Below are positions 45,552-60,500 of a stretch of DNA of 64,000 nt, in pieces. The stretch is from Mytilus californianus (Eukaryota; Mollusca; Bivalvia; Mytilida; Mytilidae): positions 76,653,558-76,717,557 of the forward strand of contig NW_026262668.1 in the NCBI RefSeq assembly GCF_021869535.1. Reading direction: 5' to 3'. The notes below the pieces were generated by a model. It worked only from the letters and a program-made list of their open reading frames with translations. It searched no databases and was not told where the DNA came from. The translations under genes and the position numbers were made by a program. Position 1 is the first letter of the stretch, and every line of letters begins with the position of its first letter.

Positions 45552-48121
45552 TAAGAGATGAATTCCTTAAATATAGATTCTGTACTTTGGCAACTTTTCT
45601 GAATGGTTTGCTGGTTTCAATTTGTCGAACTCAATAAAAGTAAAGGATTTACATCTTTGTTTGACAGAAATTCTGTTAAAATGTCCCATTTTGGCATTAT
45701 ACGGCTAAAATAAGCATTTTAAAGCAGTTTCCATTTTATGCCTAAGAGCTATGCTGACTTTCTATCTGACAGCTTTTTATGTTCCTGATATTTGTGTTTC
45801 TATGCTTAAATCAAATTTAATAAACCATTTGTGAACTCTGAATCTAGAGAAAAGTAGATTATCACAGAAAAAATGTGCAGAATATTTGTATTTATGTCCC
45901 TGGTAAAACTGCCTGTTTGATGTATGTGAAATGTGAAGAGCTTTGTACATAAAATCTGTTGTCCATCACAAATATTTCACTAAATCTGTAAAAAAAAACA
46001 CTTTACAATGATCAATACACCCTATTCATTTCATATGCTACCATAATTTTCTTCTTTAGGATAGTAAGTGGTTCAAATATATGCCAATTGAGACTAAAAC
46101 TACATGCAAGTTTTCCATTGAAAAGTGAAAAACTGGTCATCAGACCATACTGTCTGCCAAAAAAAGTTGAATTCAAGAGTTCTTTTGCAATTAGACTTCT
46201 TGTATCATGACATCTTAGCATAGAAATGAGCAAAAAGTAACAAATTTCCATTTCTTATAGCCTCTGTGTGCATTTTTATATGTAAATATGGGCTACGGCC
46301 TAAATCGACTCTAAATAATTCTCAGTCTTACATGGCCTAAGACCATTTTATACTCATGTGGTATGCTTTTTGTAACTTTTCTTTACATTTAAAGTACATT
46401 TAATATATATGAAAGAATAATGTATGGTTAAAAAACTTCAAAAACTTCAAAGTGGTTGAAAAAAATGCATGTTTATGTAAGGCTTCCCTTAATTCGAAAA
46501 TCTCTATTTTCAGACACAGGCTCATATAAATTTGACTTTTGAATAACTGTGATAAATCTGATAAATCAAAATAGTGTTCCGTTGCTTTTAATACTTATTA
46601 TATTATATTCAAGAGTATTTAAAAAGCAAATTTTAGCAATATTTAAATTTTTTAGGCCAAAATCTTAACAGTTGAAAATATTTGATTTAAACGTCAAAAA
46701 TAAACATCCAAAATTCAATATTAAAATGGCCCTAGTTTCTATAATATATATCCTATGGCCATGAAACTTGGCCAACTATCTTATAATTTCCTAAGCTTAG
46801 GTCATGCAAAGTTTTATTAAAATTGGTCAAGTCTTTCTATCCTATTAGATGAATTCCGTAAATGTAGATTCTGTACTTTGGCAACTTTTCTGAATGGTTT
46901 GCTGGTTTCAATTTGTCGACCTCAATAAAAGTAAAGGATTTACATCTTTGTTTGACAGAAATTCTGTTAAAATGTCCCATTTTGGCATTATACGGCTAAA
47001 ATAAGCATTTTAAAGCAGTTTCCATTTTATGCCTAAGAGCCATGCTGACTTTCTATCTGACAGCTTTTTATGTTCCTGATATTTGTGTTTCTATGCTTAA
47101 ATCAAATTTAATAAACCATTTGTGAACTCTGAATCTAGAGAAAAGTAGATTATCACAGAAAAAATGTGCAGAATATTTGTATTTATGTCCCTGGTAAAAC
47201 GGCCTGTTTGATGTATGTGAAATGTGAAGAGCTTTGTACATAAAATCTGTTGTCCATCACAAATATTTCACTAAATCTGTAAAAAAAACCACTTTACAAT
47301 GATCAGTACACCCTATTCATTTCATATGCTACCATAATTTTCTTCTTTAGGATAGTAAGTGGTTCAAATATATGCCAATTGAGACTAAAACTACATGCAA
47401 GTTTTCCATTGAAAAGTGAAAAACTGTCTGCAAAAAAAAGTTGAATTCAAGAGTTCTTTTGCAATTAGACTTCTTGTATCATGACATCTTAGCATAGAAA
47501 TGAGCAAAAAGTAACAAATTTCCATTTCTTATAGCCTCTGTGTGCATTTTTATATGTAAATATGGGCTACGGCCTAAATCGACTCTAAATAATTCTCAGT
47601 CTTACATGACCTAAGACCATTTTATACTCATGTGGTATGCTTTTTGTAACTTTTCTTTACATTTAAAGTACATTTAATATATATGAAAGAATAATGTATG
47701 GTTAAAAAACTTCAAAAACTTCAAAGTGGTTGAAAAAAATGCATGTTTATGTAAGGCTTCCCTTAATTCGAAAATCTCTATTTTCAGACACAGGCTCATA
47801 TAAATTTGACTTTTGAATAACTGTGATAAATCTGATAAATCAAAATAGTGTTCCGTTGCTTTTAATACTTATTATATTATATTCAAGAGTATTTAAAAAG
47901 CAAATTTTTGCAATATTTAAATTTTTTAGGCCAAAATCTTAACAGTTGAAAATATTTGATTTAAACGTCAAAAATAAACATCCAAAATTCAATATTAAAA
48001 TGGCCCTAGTTTCTATAATATATATCCTATGGCCATGAAACTTGGCCAACTATCTTATAATTTCCTAAGCTTAGGTCATGCAAAGTTTTATTAAAATTGG
48101 TCAAGTCTTTCTATCCTATTA
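45552..48121. repeat. A3-A4, tandem units
   Basis: A3 45557-46847 (1291 bp) shares GAGCTATGCTG and GATCAATACACC with A5. A4 46848-48121 (1274 bp) has a private 17-bp deletion at AAAAACTGTCTGC and shares TTACATGACCTAAG with A6. Confidence 0.9.
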
Positions 48122-48573
48122 GGTCCAAGGACACAGTTATCGTCCTTCGGTTTTCGTTGTCTACGAATATAGTCCCTAGTGTGAACAGTGTATAACTTGC
48201 ATTTTTTTTCGATACACTTTCCCAATTCATTTCTTGATATTTTATGCATGAAATATTAAGTAAGGGGATGAAATTACATGTTAAAAAAATTTGGGTGCTG
48301 AATCTTTATGTTAAGTAGTGATTTGGTCCAGTTAAAAAAGGTCAAAAATTAGAATGTCTGAAGCTGTCAAACTGAATTTTAGCCCCCCTTAACACAGAAT
48401 TGTCAATATTTTGAGTTAGAGCTGGTAGAAGTTTCTATAATTTTGATATTATTTGTATCAATAAAAGTACACTACACTGTAAAAATCTTTTTGAGATAGA
48501 GCAGGTGCGATTTTTTTAATTTGAATTTATTGTCTAAAAGAAATGCACTACGAAATAACTGTGTTCTCGGGCC
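48122..48573. repeat. B3, 452-bp block
   Basis: Same flanks as B2 (CCTATTA / TAAGAG). The distances B1-B2 and B2-B3 are 3031 and 3022 bp, giving a B-A-A higher-order period. Confidence 0.9.
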
Positions 48574-51500
48574 TAAGAGATGAATTCCGTAAATATAGAT
48601 TCTGTACTTTGGCAACTTTTCTGAATGGTTTGCTGGTTTCAATTTGTCGAACTCAATAAAAGTAAAGGATTAACATCTTTGTTTGACAGAAATTCTGTTA
48701 AAATGTCCCATTTTGGCATTATACGGCTAAAATAAGCATTTTAAAGCAGTTTCCATTTTATGCCTAAGAGCTATGCTGACTTTCTATCTGACAGCTTTTT
48801 ATGTTCCTGATATTTGTGTTTCTATGCTTAAATCAAATTTAATAAACCATTTGTGAACTCTGAATCTAGAGAAAAGTAGATTATCACAGAAAAAATGTGC
48901 AGAATATTTGTATTTATGTCCCTGGTAAAACGGCCTGTTTGATGTATGTGAAATGTGAAGAGCTTTGTACATAAAATCTGTTGTCCATCACAAATATTTC
49001 ACTAAATCTGTAAAAAAAAACACTTTACAATGATCAATACACCCTATTCATTTCATATGCTACCATAATTTTCTTCTTTAGGATAGTAAGTGGTTCAAAT
49101 ATATGCCAATTGAGACTAAAACTACATGCAAGTTTTCCATTGAAAAGTGAAAAACTGGTCATCAGACCATACTGTCTGCAAAAAAAAGTTGAATTCAAGA
49201 GTTCTTTTGCAATTAGACTTCTTGTATCATGACATCTTAGCATAGAAATGAGCAAAAAGTAACAAATTTCCATTTCTTATAGCCTCTGTGTGCATTTTTA
49301 TATGTAAATATGGGCTACGGCCTAAATCGACTCTAAATAATTCTCAGTCTTACATGGCCTAAGACCATTTTATACTCATGTGGTATGCTTTTTGTAACTT
49401 TTCTTTACATTTAAAGTACATTTAATATATATGAAAGAATAATGTATGGTTAAAAAACTTCAAAAACTTCAAAGTGGTTGAAAAAAATGCATGTTTATGT
49501 AAGGCTTCCCTTAATTCGAAAATCTCTATTTTCAGACACAGGCTCATATAAATTTGACTTTTGAATAACTGTGATAAATCTGATAAATCAAAATAGTGTT
49601 CCGTTGCTTTTAATACTTATTATATTATATTCAAGAGTATTTAAAAAGCTAATTTTTGCAATATTGAAATTTTTTAGGCCAAAATCCTAACAGTTGAAAA
49701 TATTTGATTTAAACGTCAAAAATAAACATCCAAAATTCAATATTAAAATGGCCCTAGTTTCTATAATATATATCCTATGGCCATGAAACTTGGCCAACTA
49801 TCTTATAATTTCCTAAGCTTAGTTCATGCAAAGTTTTATTTAAATTGGTCAAGTCTTTCTATCCTATTAAGAGATGAATTCCGTAAATGTAGATTCTGTA
49901 CTTTGGCAACTTTTCTGAATGGTTTGCTGGTTTCAATTTGTCGAACTCAATAAAAGTAAAGGATTTACATCTTTGTTTGACAGAAATTCTGTTAAAATGT
50001 CCCATTTTGGCATTATACGGCTAAAATAAGCATTTTAAAGCAGTTTCCATTTTATGCCTAAGAGCCATGCTGACTTTCTATCTGACAGCTTTTTATGTTC
50101 CTGATATTTGTGTTTCTATGCTTAAATCAAATTTAATAAACCATTTGTGAACTCTGAATCTAGAGAAAAGTAGATTATCACAGAAAAAATGTGCAGAATA
50201 TTTGTATTTATGTCCCTGGTAAAACGGCCTGTTTGATGTATGTGAAATGTGAAGAGCTTTGTACATAAAATCTGTTGTCCATCACAAATATTTCACTAAA
50301 TCTGTAAAAAAAACCACTTTACAATGATCAGTACACCCTATTCATTTCATATGCTACCATAATTTTCTTCTTTAGGATAGTAAGTGGTTCAAATATATGC
50401 CAATTGAAACTAAAACTACATGCAAGTTTTCCATTGAAAAGTGAAAAACTGGTCATCAGACCATACTGTCTGCAAAAAAAAGTTGAATTCAAGAGTTCTT
50501 TTGCAATTAGACTTCTTGTATCATGACATCTTAGCATAGAAATGAGCAAAAAGTAACAAATTTTCATTTCTTATAGCCTCTGTGTGCATTTTTATATGTA
50601 AATATGGGCTACGGCCTAAATCGACTCTAAATAATTCTCAGTCTTACATGACCTAAGACCATTTTATACTCATGTGGTATGCTTTTTGTAACTTTTCTTT
50701 ACATTTAAAGTACATTTAATATATATGAAAGAATAATGTATGGTTAAAAAACTTCAAAAACTTCAAAGTGGTTGAAAAAAAATGCATGTTTATGTAAGGC
50801 TTCCCTTAATTCGAAAATCTCTATTTTCAGACACAGGCTCATATAAATTTGACTTTTGAATAACTGTGATAAATCTGATAAATCAAAATAATGTTCCGTT
50901 GCTTTTAATACTTATTATATTATATTCAAGAGTATTTAAAAAGCAAATTTTTGCAATATTTAAATTTTTTAGGCCAAAATCTTAACAGTTGAAAATATTT
51001 GATTTAAACGTCAAAAATAAACATCCAAAATTCAATATTAAAATGGCCCTAGTTTCTATAATATATATTCTATGGCCATGAAACTTGGCCAACTATCTTA
51101 TAATTTCCTAAGCTTAGGTCATGCAAAGTTTTATTAAAATTGGTCAAGTCTTTCTATCCTATTAGATGAATTCCGTAAATGTAGATTCTGTACTTTGGCA
51201 ACTTTTCTGAATGGTTTGCTGGTTTCAATTTGTCGAACTCAATAAAAGTAAAGGATTTACATCTTTGTTTGACAGAAATTCTGTTAAAATGTCCCATTTT
51301 GGCATTATATGGCTAAAATAAGCATTTTAAAGCAGTTTCCATTTTATGCCTAAGAGCCATGCTGACTTTCTATCTGACAGCTTTTTATGTTCCTGATATT
51401 TGTGTTTCTATGCTTAAATCAAATTTAATAAACCATTTGTGAACTCTGAATCTAGAGAAAAGTAGATTATCACAGAAAAAACGTGCAGAATATTTGTATT

Positions 51501-54500
51501 TATGTCCCTGGTAAAACGGCCTGTTTGATGTATGTGAAATGTGAAGAGCTTTGTACATAAAATCTGTTGTCCATCACAAATATTTCACTAAATCTGTAAA
51601 AAAAAACACTTTACAATGATCAGTACACCCTATTCATTTCATATGCTACCATAATTTTCTTCTTTAGGATAGTAAGTGGTTCAAATATATGCCAATTGAG
51701 ACTAAAACTACATGCAAGTTTTCCATTGAAAAGTGAAAAACTGGTCATCAGACCATACTGTCTGCCAAAAAAAGTTGAATTCAAGAGTTCTTTTGCAATT
51801 AGACTTCTTGTATCATGACATCTTAGCATAGAAATGAGCAAAAAGTAACAAATTTCCATTTCTTATAGCCTCTGTGTGCATTTTTATATGTAAATATGGG
51901 CTACGGCCTAAATCGACTCTAAATAATTCTCAGTCTTACATGGCCTAAGACCATTTTATACTCATGTGGTATGCTTTTTGTAACTTTTCTTTACATTTAA
52001 AGTACATTTAATATATATGAAAGAATAATGTATGGTTAAAAAACTTCAAAAACTTCAAAGTGGTTGAAAAAAATGCATGTTTATGTAAGGCTTCCCTTAA
52101 TTCGAAAATCTCTATTTTCAGACACAGGCTCATATAAATTTGACTTTTGAATAACTGTGATAAATCTGATAAATCAAAATAGTGTTCCGTTGCTTTTAAT
52201 ACTTATTATATTATATTCAAGAGTATTTAAAAAGCAAATTTTTGCAATATTTAAATTTTTTAGGCCAAAATCTTAACAGTTGAAAATATTTGATTTAAAC
52301 GTCAAAAATAAACATCCAAAATTCAATATTAAAATGGCCCTAGTTTCTATAATATATATCCTATGGCCATGAAACTTGGCCAACTATCTTATAATTTCCT
52401 AAGCTTAGGTCATGCAAAGTTTTATTAAAATTGGTCAAGTCTTTCTATCCTAAGAGATGAATTCCGTAAATGTAGATTCTGTACTTTGGCAACTTTTCTG
52501 AATGGTTTGCTGGTTTCAATTTGTCGAACTCAATAAAAGTAAAGGATTTACATCTTTGTTTGACAGAAACTCTGTTAAAATGTCCCATTTTGGCATTATA
52601 CGGCTAAAATAAGCATTTTAAAGCAGTTTCCATTTTATGCCTAAGAGCCATGCTGACTTTCTATCTGACAGCTTTTTATGTTCCTGATATTTGTGTTTCT
52701 ATGCTTAAATCAAATTTAATAAACCATTTGTGAACTCTGAATCTAGAGAAAAGTAGATTATCACAGAAAAAATGTGCAGAATATTTGTATTTATGTCCCT
52801 GGTAAAACGGCCTGTTTGATGTATGTGAAATGTGAAGAGCTTTGTACATAAAATCTGTTGTCCATCACAAATATTTCACTAAATCTGTAAAAAAAACCAC
52901 TTTACAATGATCAGTACACCCTATTCATTTCATATGCTACCATAATTTTCTTCTTTAGGATAGTAAGTGGTTCAAATATATGCCAATTGAGACTAAAACT
53001 ACATGCAAGTTTTCCATTGAAAAGTGAAAAACTGGTCATCAGACCATACTGTCTGCAAAAAAAAGTTGAATTCAAGAGTTCTTTTGCAATTAGACTTCTT
53101 GTATCATGACATCTTAGCATAGAAATGAGCAAAAAGTAACAAATTTCCATTTCTTATAGACTCTGTGTGCATTTTTATATGTAAATATGGGCTACGGCCT
53201 AAATCGACTCTAAATAATTCTCAGTCTTACATGGCCTAAGACCATTTTATACTCATGTGGTATGCTTTTTGTAACTTTTCTTTACATTTAAAGTACATTT
53301 AATATATATGAAAGAATAATGTATGGTTAAAAAACTTCAAAAACTTCAAAGTGGTTGAAAAAAATGCATGTTTATGTAAGGCTTCCCTTAATTCGAAAAT
53401 CTCTATTTTCAGACACAGGCTCATATAAATTTGACTTTTGAATAACTGTGATAAATCTGATAAATCAAAATAGTGTTCCGTTGCTTTTAATACTTATTAT
53501 ATTATATTCAAGAGTATTTAAAAAGCAAATTTTTGCAATATTTAAATTTTTTAGGCCAAAATCTTAACTGTTGAAAATATTTGATTTAAACGTCAAAAAT
53601 AAACATCCAAAATTCAATATTAAAATGGCCCTAGTTTCTATAATATATATCCTATGGCCATGAAACTTGGCCAACTATCTTATAATTTCCTAAGCTTAGG
53701 TCATGCAAAGTTTTATTAAAATTGGTCAAGTCTTTCTATCCTATTAGATGAATTCCGTAAATGTAGATTCTGTACTGTGGCAACTTTTCTGAATGGTTTG
53801 CTGGTTTCAATTTATCGAACTCAATAAAAGTAAAGGATTTACATCTTTGTTTGACAGAAATTCTGTTAAAATGTCCCATTTTGGCATTATACGGCTAAAA
53901 TAAGCATTTTAAAGCAGTTTCCATTTTATGCCTAAGAGCCATGCTGACTTTCTATCTGACAGCTTTTTATGTTCCTGATATTTGTGTTTCTATGCTTAAA
54001 TCAAATTTAATAAACCATTTGTGAACTCTGAATCTAGAGAAAAGTATTATCACAGAAAAAATGTGCAGAATATTTGTATTTATGTCCCTGGTAAAACGGC
54101 CTGTTTGATGTATGTGAAATGTGAAGAGCTTTGTACATAAAATCTGTTGTCCATCACAAATATTTCACTAAATCTGTAAAAAAAACCACTTTACAATGAT
54201 CAGTACACCCTATTCATTTCATATGCTACCATAATTTTCTTCTTTAGGATAGTAAGTGGTTCAAATATATGCCAATTGAGACTAAAACTACATGCAAGAT
54301 TTCCATTGAAAAGTGAAAAACTGGTCATCAGACCATACTGTCTGCAAAAAAAAGTTGAATTCAAGAGTTCTTTTGCAATTAGACTTCTTGTATCATGACA
54401 TCTTAGCATAGAAATGAGCAAAAAGTAACAAATTTCCATTTCTTATAGCCTCTGTGTGCATTTTTATATGTAAATATGGGCTACGGCCTAAATCGACTCT

Positions 54501-57500
54501 AAATAATTCTCAGTCTTACATGGCCTAAGACCATTTTATACTCATGTGGTATGCTTTTTGTAACTTTTCTTTACATTTACAGTACATTTAATATATATGA
54601 AAGAATAATGTATGGTTAAAAAACTTCAAAAACTTCAAAGTGGTTGAAAAAAATGCATGTTTATGTAAGGCTTCCCTTAATTCGAAAATCTCTATTTTCA
54701 GACACAGGCTCATATAAATTTGACTTTTGAATAACTGTGATAAATCTAATAAATCAAAATAGTGTTCCGTTGCTTTTAATACTTATTATATTATATTCAA
54801 GAGTATTTAAAAAGCAAATTTTTGCAATATTTAAATTTTTTAGGCCAAAATCTTAACAGTTGAAAATATTTGATTTAAACGTCAAAAATAAACATCCAAA
54901 ATTCAATATTAAAATGGCCCTAGTTTCTATAATATATATCCTATGGCCATGAAACTTGGCCAACTATCTTATAATTTCCTAAGCTTAGGTCATGCAAAGT
55001 TTTATTAAAATTGGTCAAGTCTTTCTATCCTATTAGATGAATTCCGTAAATGTAGATTCTGTACTTTGGCAACTTTTCTGAATGGTTTGCTGGTTTCAAT
55101 TTGTCGAACTCAATAAAAGTAAAGGATTTACATCTTTGTTTGACAGAAATTCTGTTAAAATGTCCCATTTTGGCATTATACGGCTAAAATAAGCATTTTA
55201 AAGCAGTTTCCATGTTATGCCTAAGAGCCATGCTGACTTTCTATCTGACAGCTCTTTATGTTCCTGATATTTGTGTTTCTATGCTTAAATCAAATTTAAT
55301 AAACCATTTGTCAACTCTGAATCTAGAGAAAAGTAGATTATCACAGAAAAAACGTGCAGAATATTTGTATTTATGTCCCTGGTAAAACGGCCTGTTTGAT
55401 GTATGTGAAATGTGAAGAGCTTTGTACATAAAATCTGTTGTCCATCACAAATATTACACTAAATCTGTAAAAAAAACCACTTTACAATGATCAGTACACC
55501 CTATTCATTTCATATGCTACCATAATTTTCTTCTTTAGTATAGTAAGTGGTTCAAATATATGCCAATTGAGACTAAAACTACATGCAATTTTTCCATTGA
55601 AAAGTGAAAAACTGGTCATCAGACCATACTGTCTGCAAGAAAAAGTTGAATTCAAGAGTTCTTTTGCAATTAGACTTCTTGTATCATGACATCTTAGCAT
55701 AGAAATGAGCAAAAAGTAACAAATTTCCATTTCTTATAGCCTCTGTGTGCATTTTTATATGTAAATATGGGCTACGGCCTAAATTGACTCTAAATAATTC
55801 TCAGTCTTACATGGCCTAAGACCATTTTATACTCATGTGGTATGCTTTTTGTAACTTTTCTTTACATTTAAAGTACATTTAATATATATGAAAGAATAAT
55901 GTATGGTTAAAAAACTTCAAAAACTTCAAAGTGGTTGAAAAAAATGCATGTTTATGTAAGGCTTCCCTTAATTCGAAAATCTCTATTTTCAGACACAGGC
56001 TCATATAAATTTGACTTTTGAATAACTGTGATAAATCTGATAAATCAAAATAGTGTTCCGTTGCTTTTAATACTTATTATATTATATTCAAGAGTATTTA
56101 AAAAGCAAATTTTTGCAATATTTAAATTTTTTAGGCCAAAATCTTAACAGTTGAAAATATTTGATTTAAACGTCAAAAATAAACATCCAAAATTCAATAT
56201 TAAAATGGCCCTAGTTTCTATAATATATATCCTATGGCCATGAAACTTGGCCAACTATCTTATAATTTCCTAAGCTTAGGTCATGCAAAGTTTTATTAAA
56301 ATTGGTCAAGTCTTTCTATCCTATTAGATGAATTCCGTAAATGTAGATTCTGTACTTTGGCAACTTTTCTGAATGGTTTGCTGGTTTCAATTTGTCGAAC
56401 TCAATAAAAGTAAAGGATTTACATCTTTGTTTGACAGAAATTCTGTTAAAATGTCCCATTTTGGCATTATACGGCTAAAATAAGCATTTTAAAGCAGTTT
56501 CCATTTTATGCCTAAGAGCCATGCTGACTTTCTATCTGACAGCTTTTTATGTTCCTGATATTTGTGTTTCTATGCTTAAATCAAATTTAATAAACCATTT
56601 GTGAACTCTGAATCTAGAGAAAAGTAGATTATCACAGAAAAAATGTGCAGAATATTTGTATTTATGTCCCTGGTAAAACGGCCTGTTTGATGTATGTGAA
56701 ATGTGAAGAGCTTTGTACATAAAATCTGTTGTCCATCACAAATATTTCACTAAATCTGTAAAAAAAACCACTTTACAATGATCAGTACACCCTATTCATT
56801 TCATATGCTACCATAATTTTCTTCTTTAGGATAGTAAGTGGTTCAAATATATGCCAATTGAGACTAAAACTACATGCAAGTTTTCCATTGAAAAGTGAAA
56901 AACTGGCCATCAGACCATACTGTCTGCAAAAAAAAGTTGAATTCAAGAGTTCTTTTGCAATAAGACTTCTTGTATCATGACATCTTAGCATAGAAATGAG
57001 CAAAAAGTAACAAATTTCCATTTCTTATAGCCTCTGTGTGCATTTTTACATGTAAATATGGGCTACGGCCTAAATCGACTCTAAATAATTCTCAGTCTTA
57101 CATGGCCTAAGACCATTTTATACTCATGTGGTATGCTTTTTATACCTTTCTTTACATTTAAAGTATATTTAATATATATGAAAGAATAATGTATGGTTAA
57201 AAAACTTCAAAAACCTCAAAGTGGTTGGAAAAAATGCATGTTTATGTAAGGCTTCCCTTAATTCGAAAATCTCTATTTTCAGACACAGGCTCATATAAAT
57301 TTGACTTTTGAATAACTGTGATAAATCTGATAAATCAAAATAGTGTTCCGTTGCTTTTAATACTTATTATATTATATTCAAGAGTACTTAAAAAGCAAAT
57401 TTTTGCAATATTTAAATTTTTTAGGCCAAAATCTTAACAGTTGAAAATATTTGATTTAAACGTCAAAAATAAACATCCAAAATTCAATATTAAAATGGCC

Positions 57501-60500
57501 CTAGTTTCTATAATATATATCCTATGGCCATGAAACTTGGCCAACTATCTTATAATTTCCTAAGCTTAGATCATGCAAAGTTTTATTAAAATTGGTCAAG
57601 TCTTTCTATCCTATTAGATGAATTCCGTAAATGTAGATTCTGTACTTTGGCAACTTTTCTGAATGATTTGCTGGTTTCAATTTGTCGAACTCAATAAAAG
57701 TAAAGGATTTACATCTTTGTTTGACAGAAATTCTGTTAAAATGTCCCATTTTGGCATTATACGGCTAAAATAAGCATTTTAAAGCAGTTTCCATTTTATG
57801 CCTAAGAGCCATGCTGACTTTCTATCTGACAGCTTTTTATGTTCCTGATATTTGTGTTTCTATGCTTAAATCAAATTTAATAAACCATTTGTGAACTCTG
57901 AATCTAGAGAAAAGTAGATTATCACAGAAAAAATGTGCAGAATATTTGTATTTATGTCCCTGGTAAAACGGCCTGTTTGATGTATGTGAAATGTGAAGAG
58001 CTTTGTACATAAAATCTGTTGTCCATCACAAATATTTCACTAAATCTGTAAAAAAAAACACTTTACAATGATCAATACACCCTATTCATTTCATATGCTA
58101 CCATAATTTTCTTCTTTAGGATAGTAAGTGGTTCAAATATATGCCAATTGAGACTAAAACTACATGCAAGTTTTCCATTGAAAAGTGAAAAACTGGTCAT
58201 CAGACCATACTGTCTGCAAAAAAAAGTTGAATTCAAGAGTTCTTATTCAATTAGACTTCTTGTATCATGACATCTTAGCATAGAAATGAGCAAAAAGTAA
58301 CAAATTTCCATTTCTTATAGCCTCTGTGTGCATTTTTATATGTAAATATGGGCTACGGCCTAAATCGACTCTAAATAATTCTCAGTCTTACATGGCCTAA
58401 GACCATTTTATACTCATGTGGTATGCTTTTTGTAACTTTTCTTTACATTTAAAGTACATTTAATATATATGAAAGAATAATGTATGGTTAAAAAACTTCA
58501 AAAACTTCAAAGTGGTTGAAAAAAATGCATGTTTATGTAAGGCTTCCCTTAATTCGAAAATCTCTATTTTCAGACACAGGCTCATATAAATTTGACTTTT
58601 GAATAACTGTGATAAATCTGATAAATCAAAATAGTGTTCCGTTGCTTTTAATACTTATTATATTATATTCAAGAGTACTTAAAAAGCAAATTTTTGCAAT
58701 ATTTAAATTTTTTAGGCCAAAATCTTAACAGTTGAAAATATTTGATTTAAACGTCAAAAATAAACATCCAAAATTCAATATTAAAATGGCCCTAGTTTCT
58801 ATAATATATATCCTATGGCCATGAAACTTGGCCAACTATCTTATAATTTCCTAAGCTTAGATCATGCAAAGTTTTATTAAAATTGGTCAAGTCTTTCTAT
58901 CCTATTAGATGAATTCCGTAAATGTAGATTCTGTACTTTGGCAACTTTTCTGAATGATTTGCTGGTTTCAATTTGTCGAACTCAATAAAAGTAAAGGATT
59001 TACATCTTTGTTTGACAGAAATTCTGTTAAAATGTCCCATTTTGGCATTATACGGCTAAAATAAGCATTTTAAAGCAGTTTCCATTTTATGCCTAAGAGC
59101 CATGCTGACTTTCTATCTGACAGCTTTTTATGTTCCTGATATTTGTGTTTCTATGCTTAAATCAAATTTAATAAACCATTTGTGAACTCTGAATCTAGAG
59201 AAAAGTAGATTATCACAGAAAAAATGTGCAGAATATTTGTATTTATGTCCCTGGTAAAACGGCCTGTTTGATGTATGTGAAATGTGAAGAGCTTTGTACA
59301 TAAAATCTGTTGTCCATCACAAATATTTCACTAAATCTGTAAAAAAAAACACTTTACAATGATCAATACACCCTATTCATTTCATATGCTACCATAATTT
59401 TCTTCTTTAGGATAGTAAGTGGTTCAAATATATGCCAATTGAGACTAAAACTACATGCAAGTTTTCCATTGAAAAGTGAAAAACTGGTCATCAGACCATA
59501 CTGTCTGCAAAAAAAAGTTGAATTCAAGAGTTCTTATTCAATTAGACTTCTTGTATCATGACATCTTAGCATAGAAATGAGCAAAAAGTAACAAATTTCC
59601 ATTTCTTATAGCCTCTGTGTGCATTTTTATATGTAAATATGGGCTACGGCCTAAATCGACTCTAAATAATTCTCAGTCTTACATGGCCTAAGACCATTTT
59701 ATACTCATGTGGTATGCTTTTTGTAACTTTTCTTTACATTTAAAGTACATTTAATATATATGAAAGAATAATGTATGGTTAAAAAACTTCAAAAACTTCA
59801 AAGTGGTTGAAAAAAATGCATGTTTATGTAAGGCTTCCCTTAATTCGAAAATCTCTATTTTCAGACACAGGCTCATATAAATTTGACTTTTGAATAACTG
59901 TGATAAATCTGATAAATCAAAATAGTGTTCCGTTGCTTTTAATACTTATTATATTATATTCAAGAGTACTTAAAAAGCAAATTTTTGCAATATTTAAATT
60001 TTTTAGGCCAAAATCTTAACAGTTGAAAATATTTGATTTAAACGTCAAAAATAAACATCCAAAATTCAATATTAAAATGGCCCTAGTTTCTATAATATAT
60101 ATCCTATGGCCATGAAACTTGGCCAACTATCTTATAATTTCCTAAGCTTAGATCATGCAAAGTTTTATTAAAATTGGTCAAGTCTTTCTATCCTATTAGA
60201 TGAATTCCGTAAATGTAGATTCTGTACTTTGGCAACTTTTCTGAATGATTTGCTGGTTTCAATTTGTCGAACTCAATAAAAGTAAAGGATTTACATCTTT
60301 GTTTGACAGAAATTCTGTTAAAATGTCCCATTTTGGCATTATACGGCTAAAATAAGCATTTTAAAGCAGTTTCCATTTTATGCCTAAGAGCCATGCTGAC
60401 TTTCTATCTGACAGCTTTTTATGTTCCTGATATTTGTGTTTCTATGCTTAAATCAAATTTAATAAACCATTTGTGAACTCTGAATCTAGAGAAAAGTAGA

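Noticed and set aside
42981..57021. A 79-codon minus-strand frame (MEICYFLLISMLRCHD...) conserved in ten array units
   Set aside because: Conservation is no better than in the rest of the unit. The frame has a stop in A12-A15 (TTCTTATTCAATTAG creates TAA) and is frameshifted by a 17-bp deletion in A4. No domain, promoter or start context.
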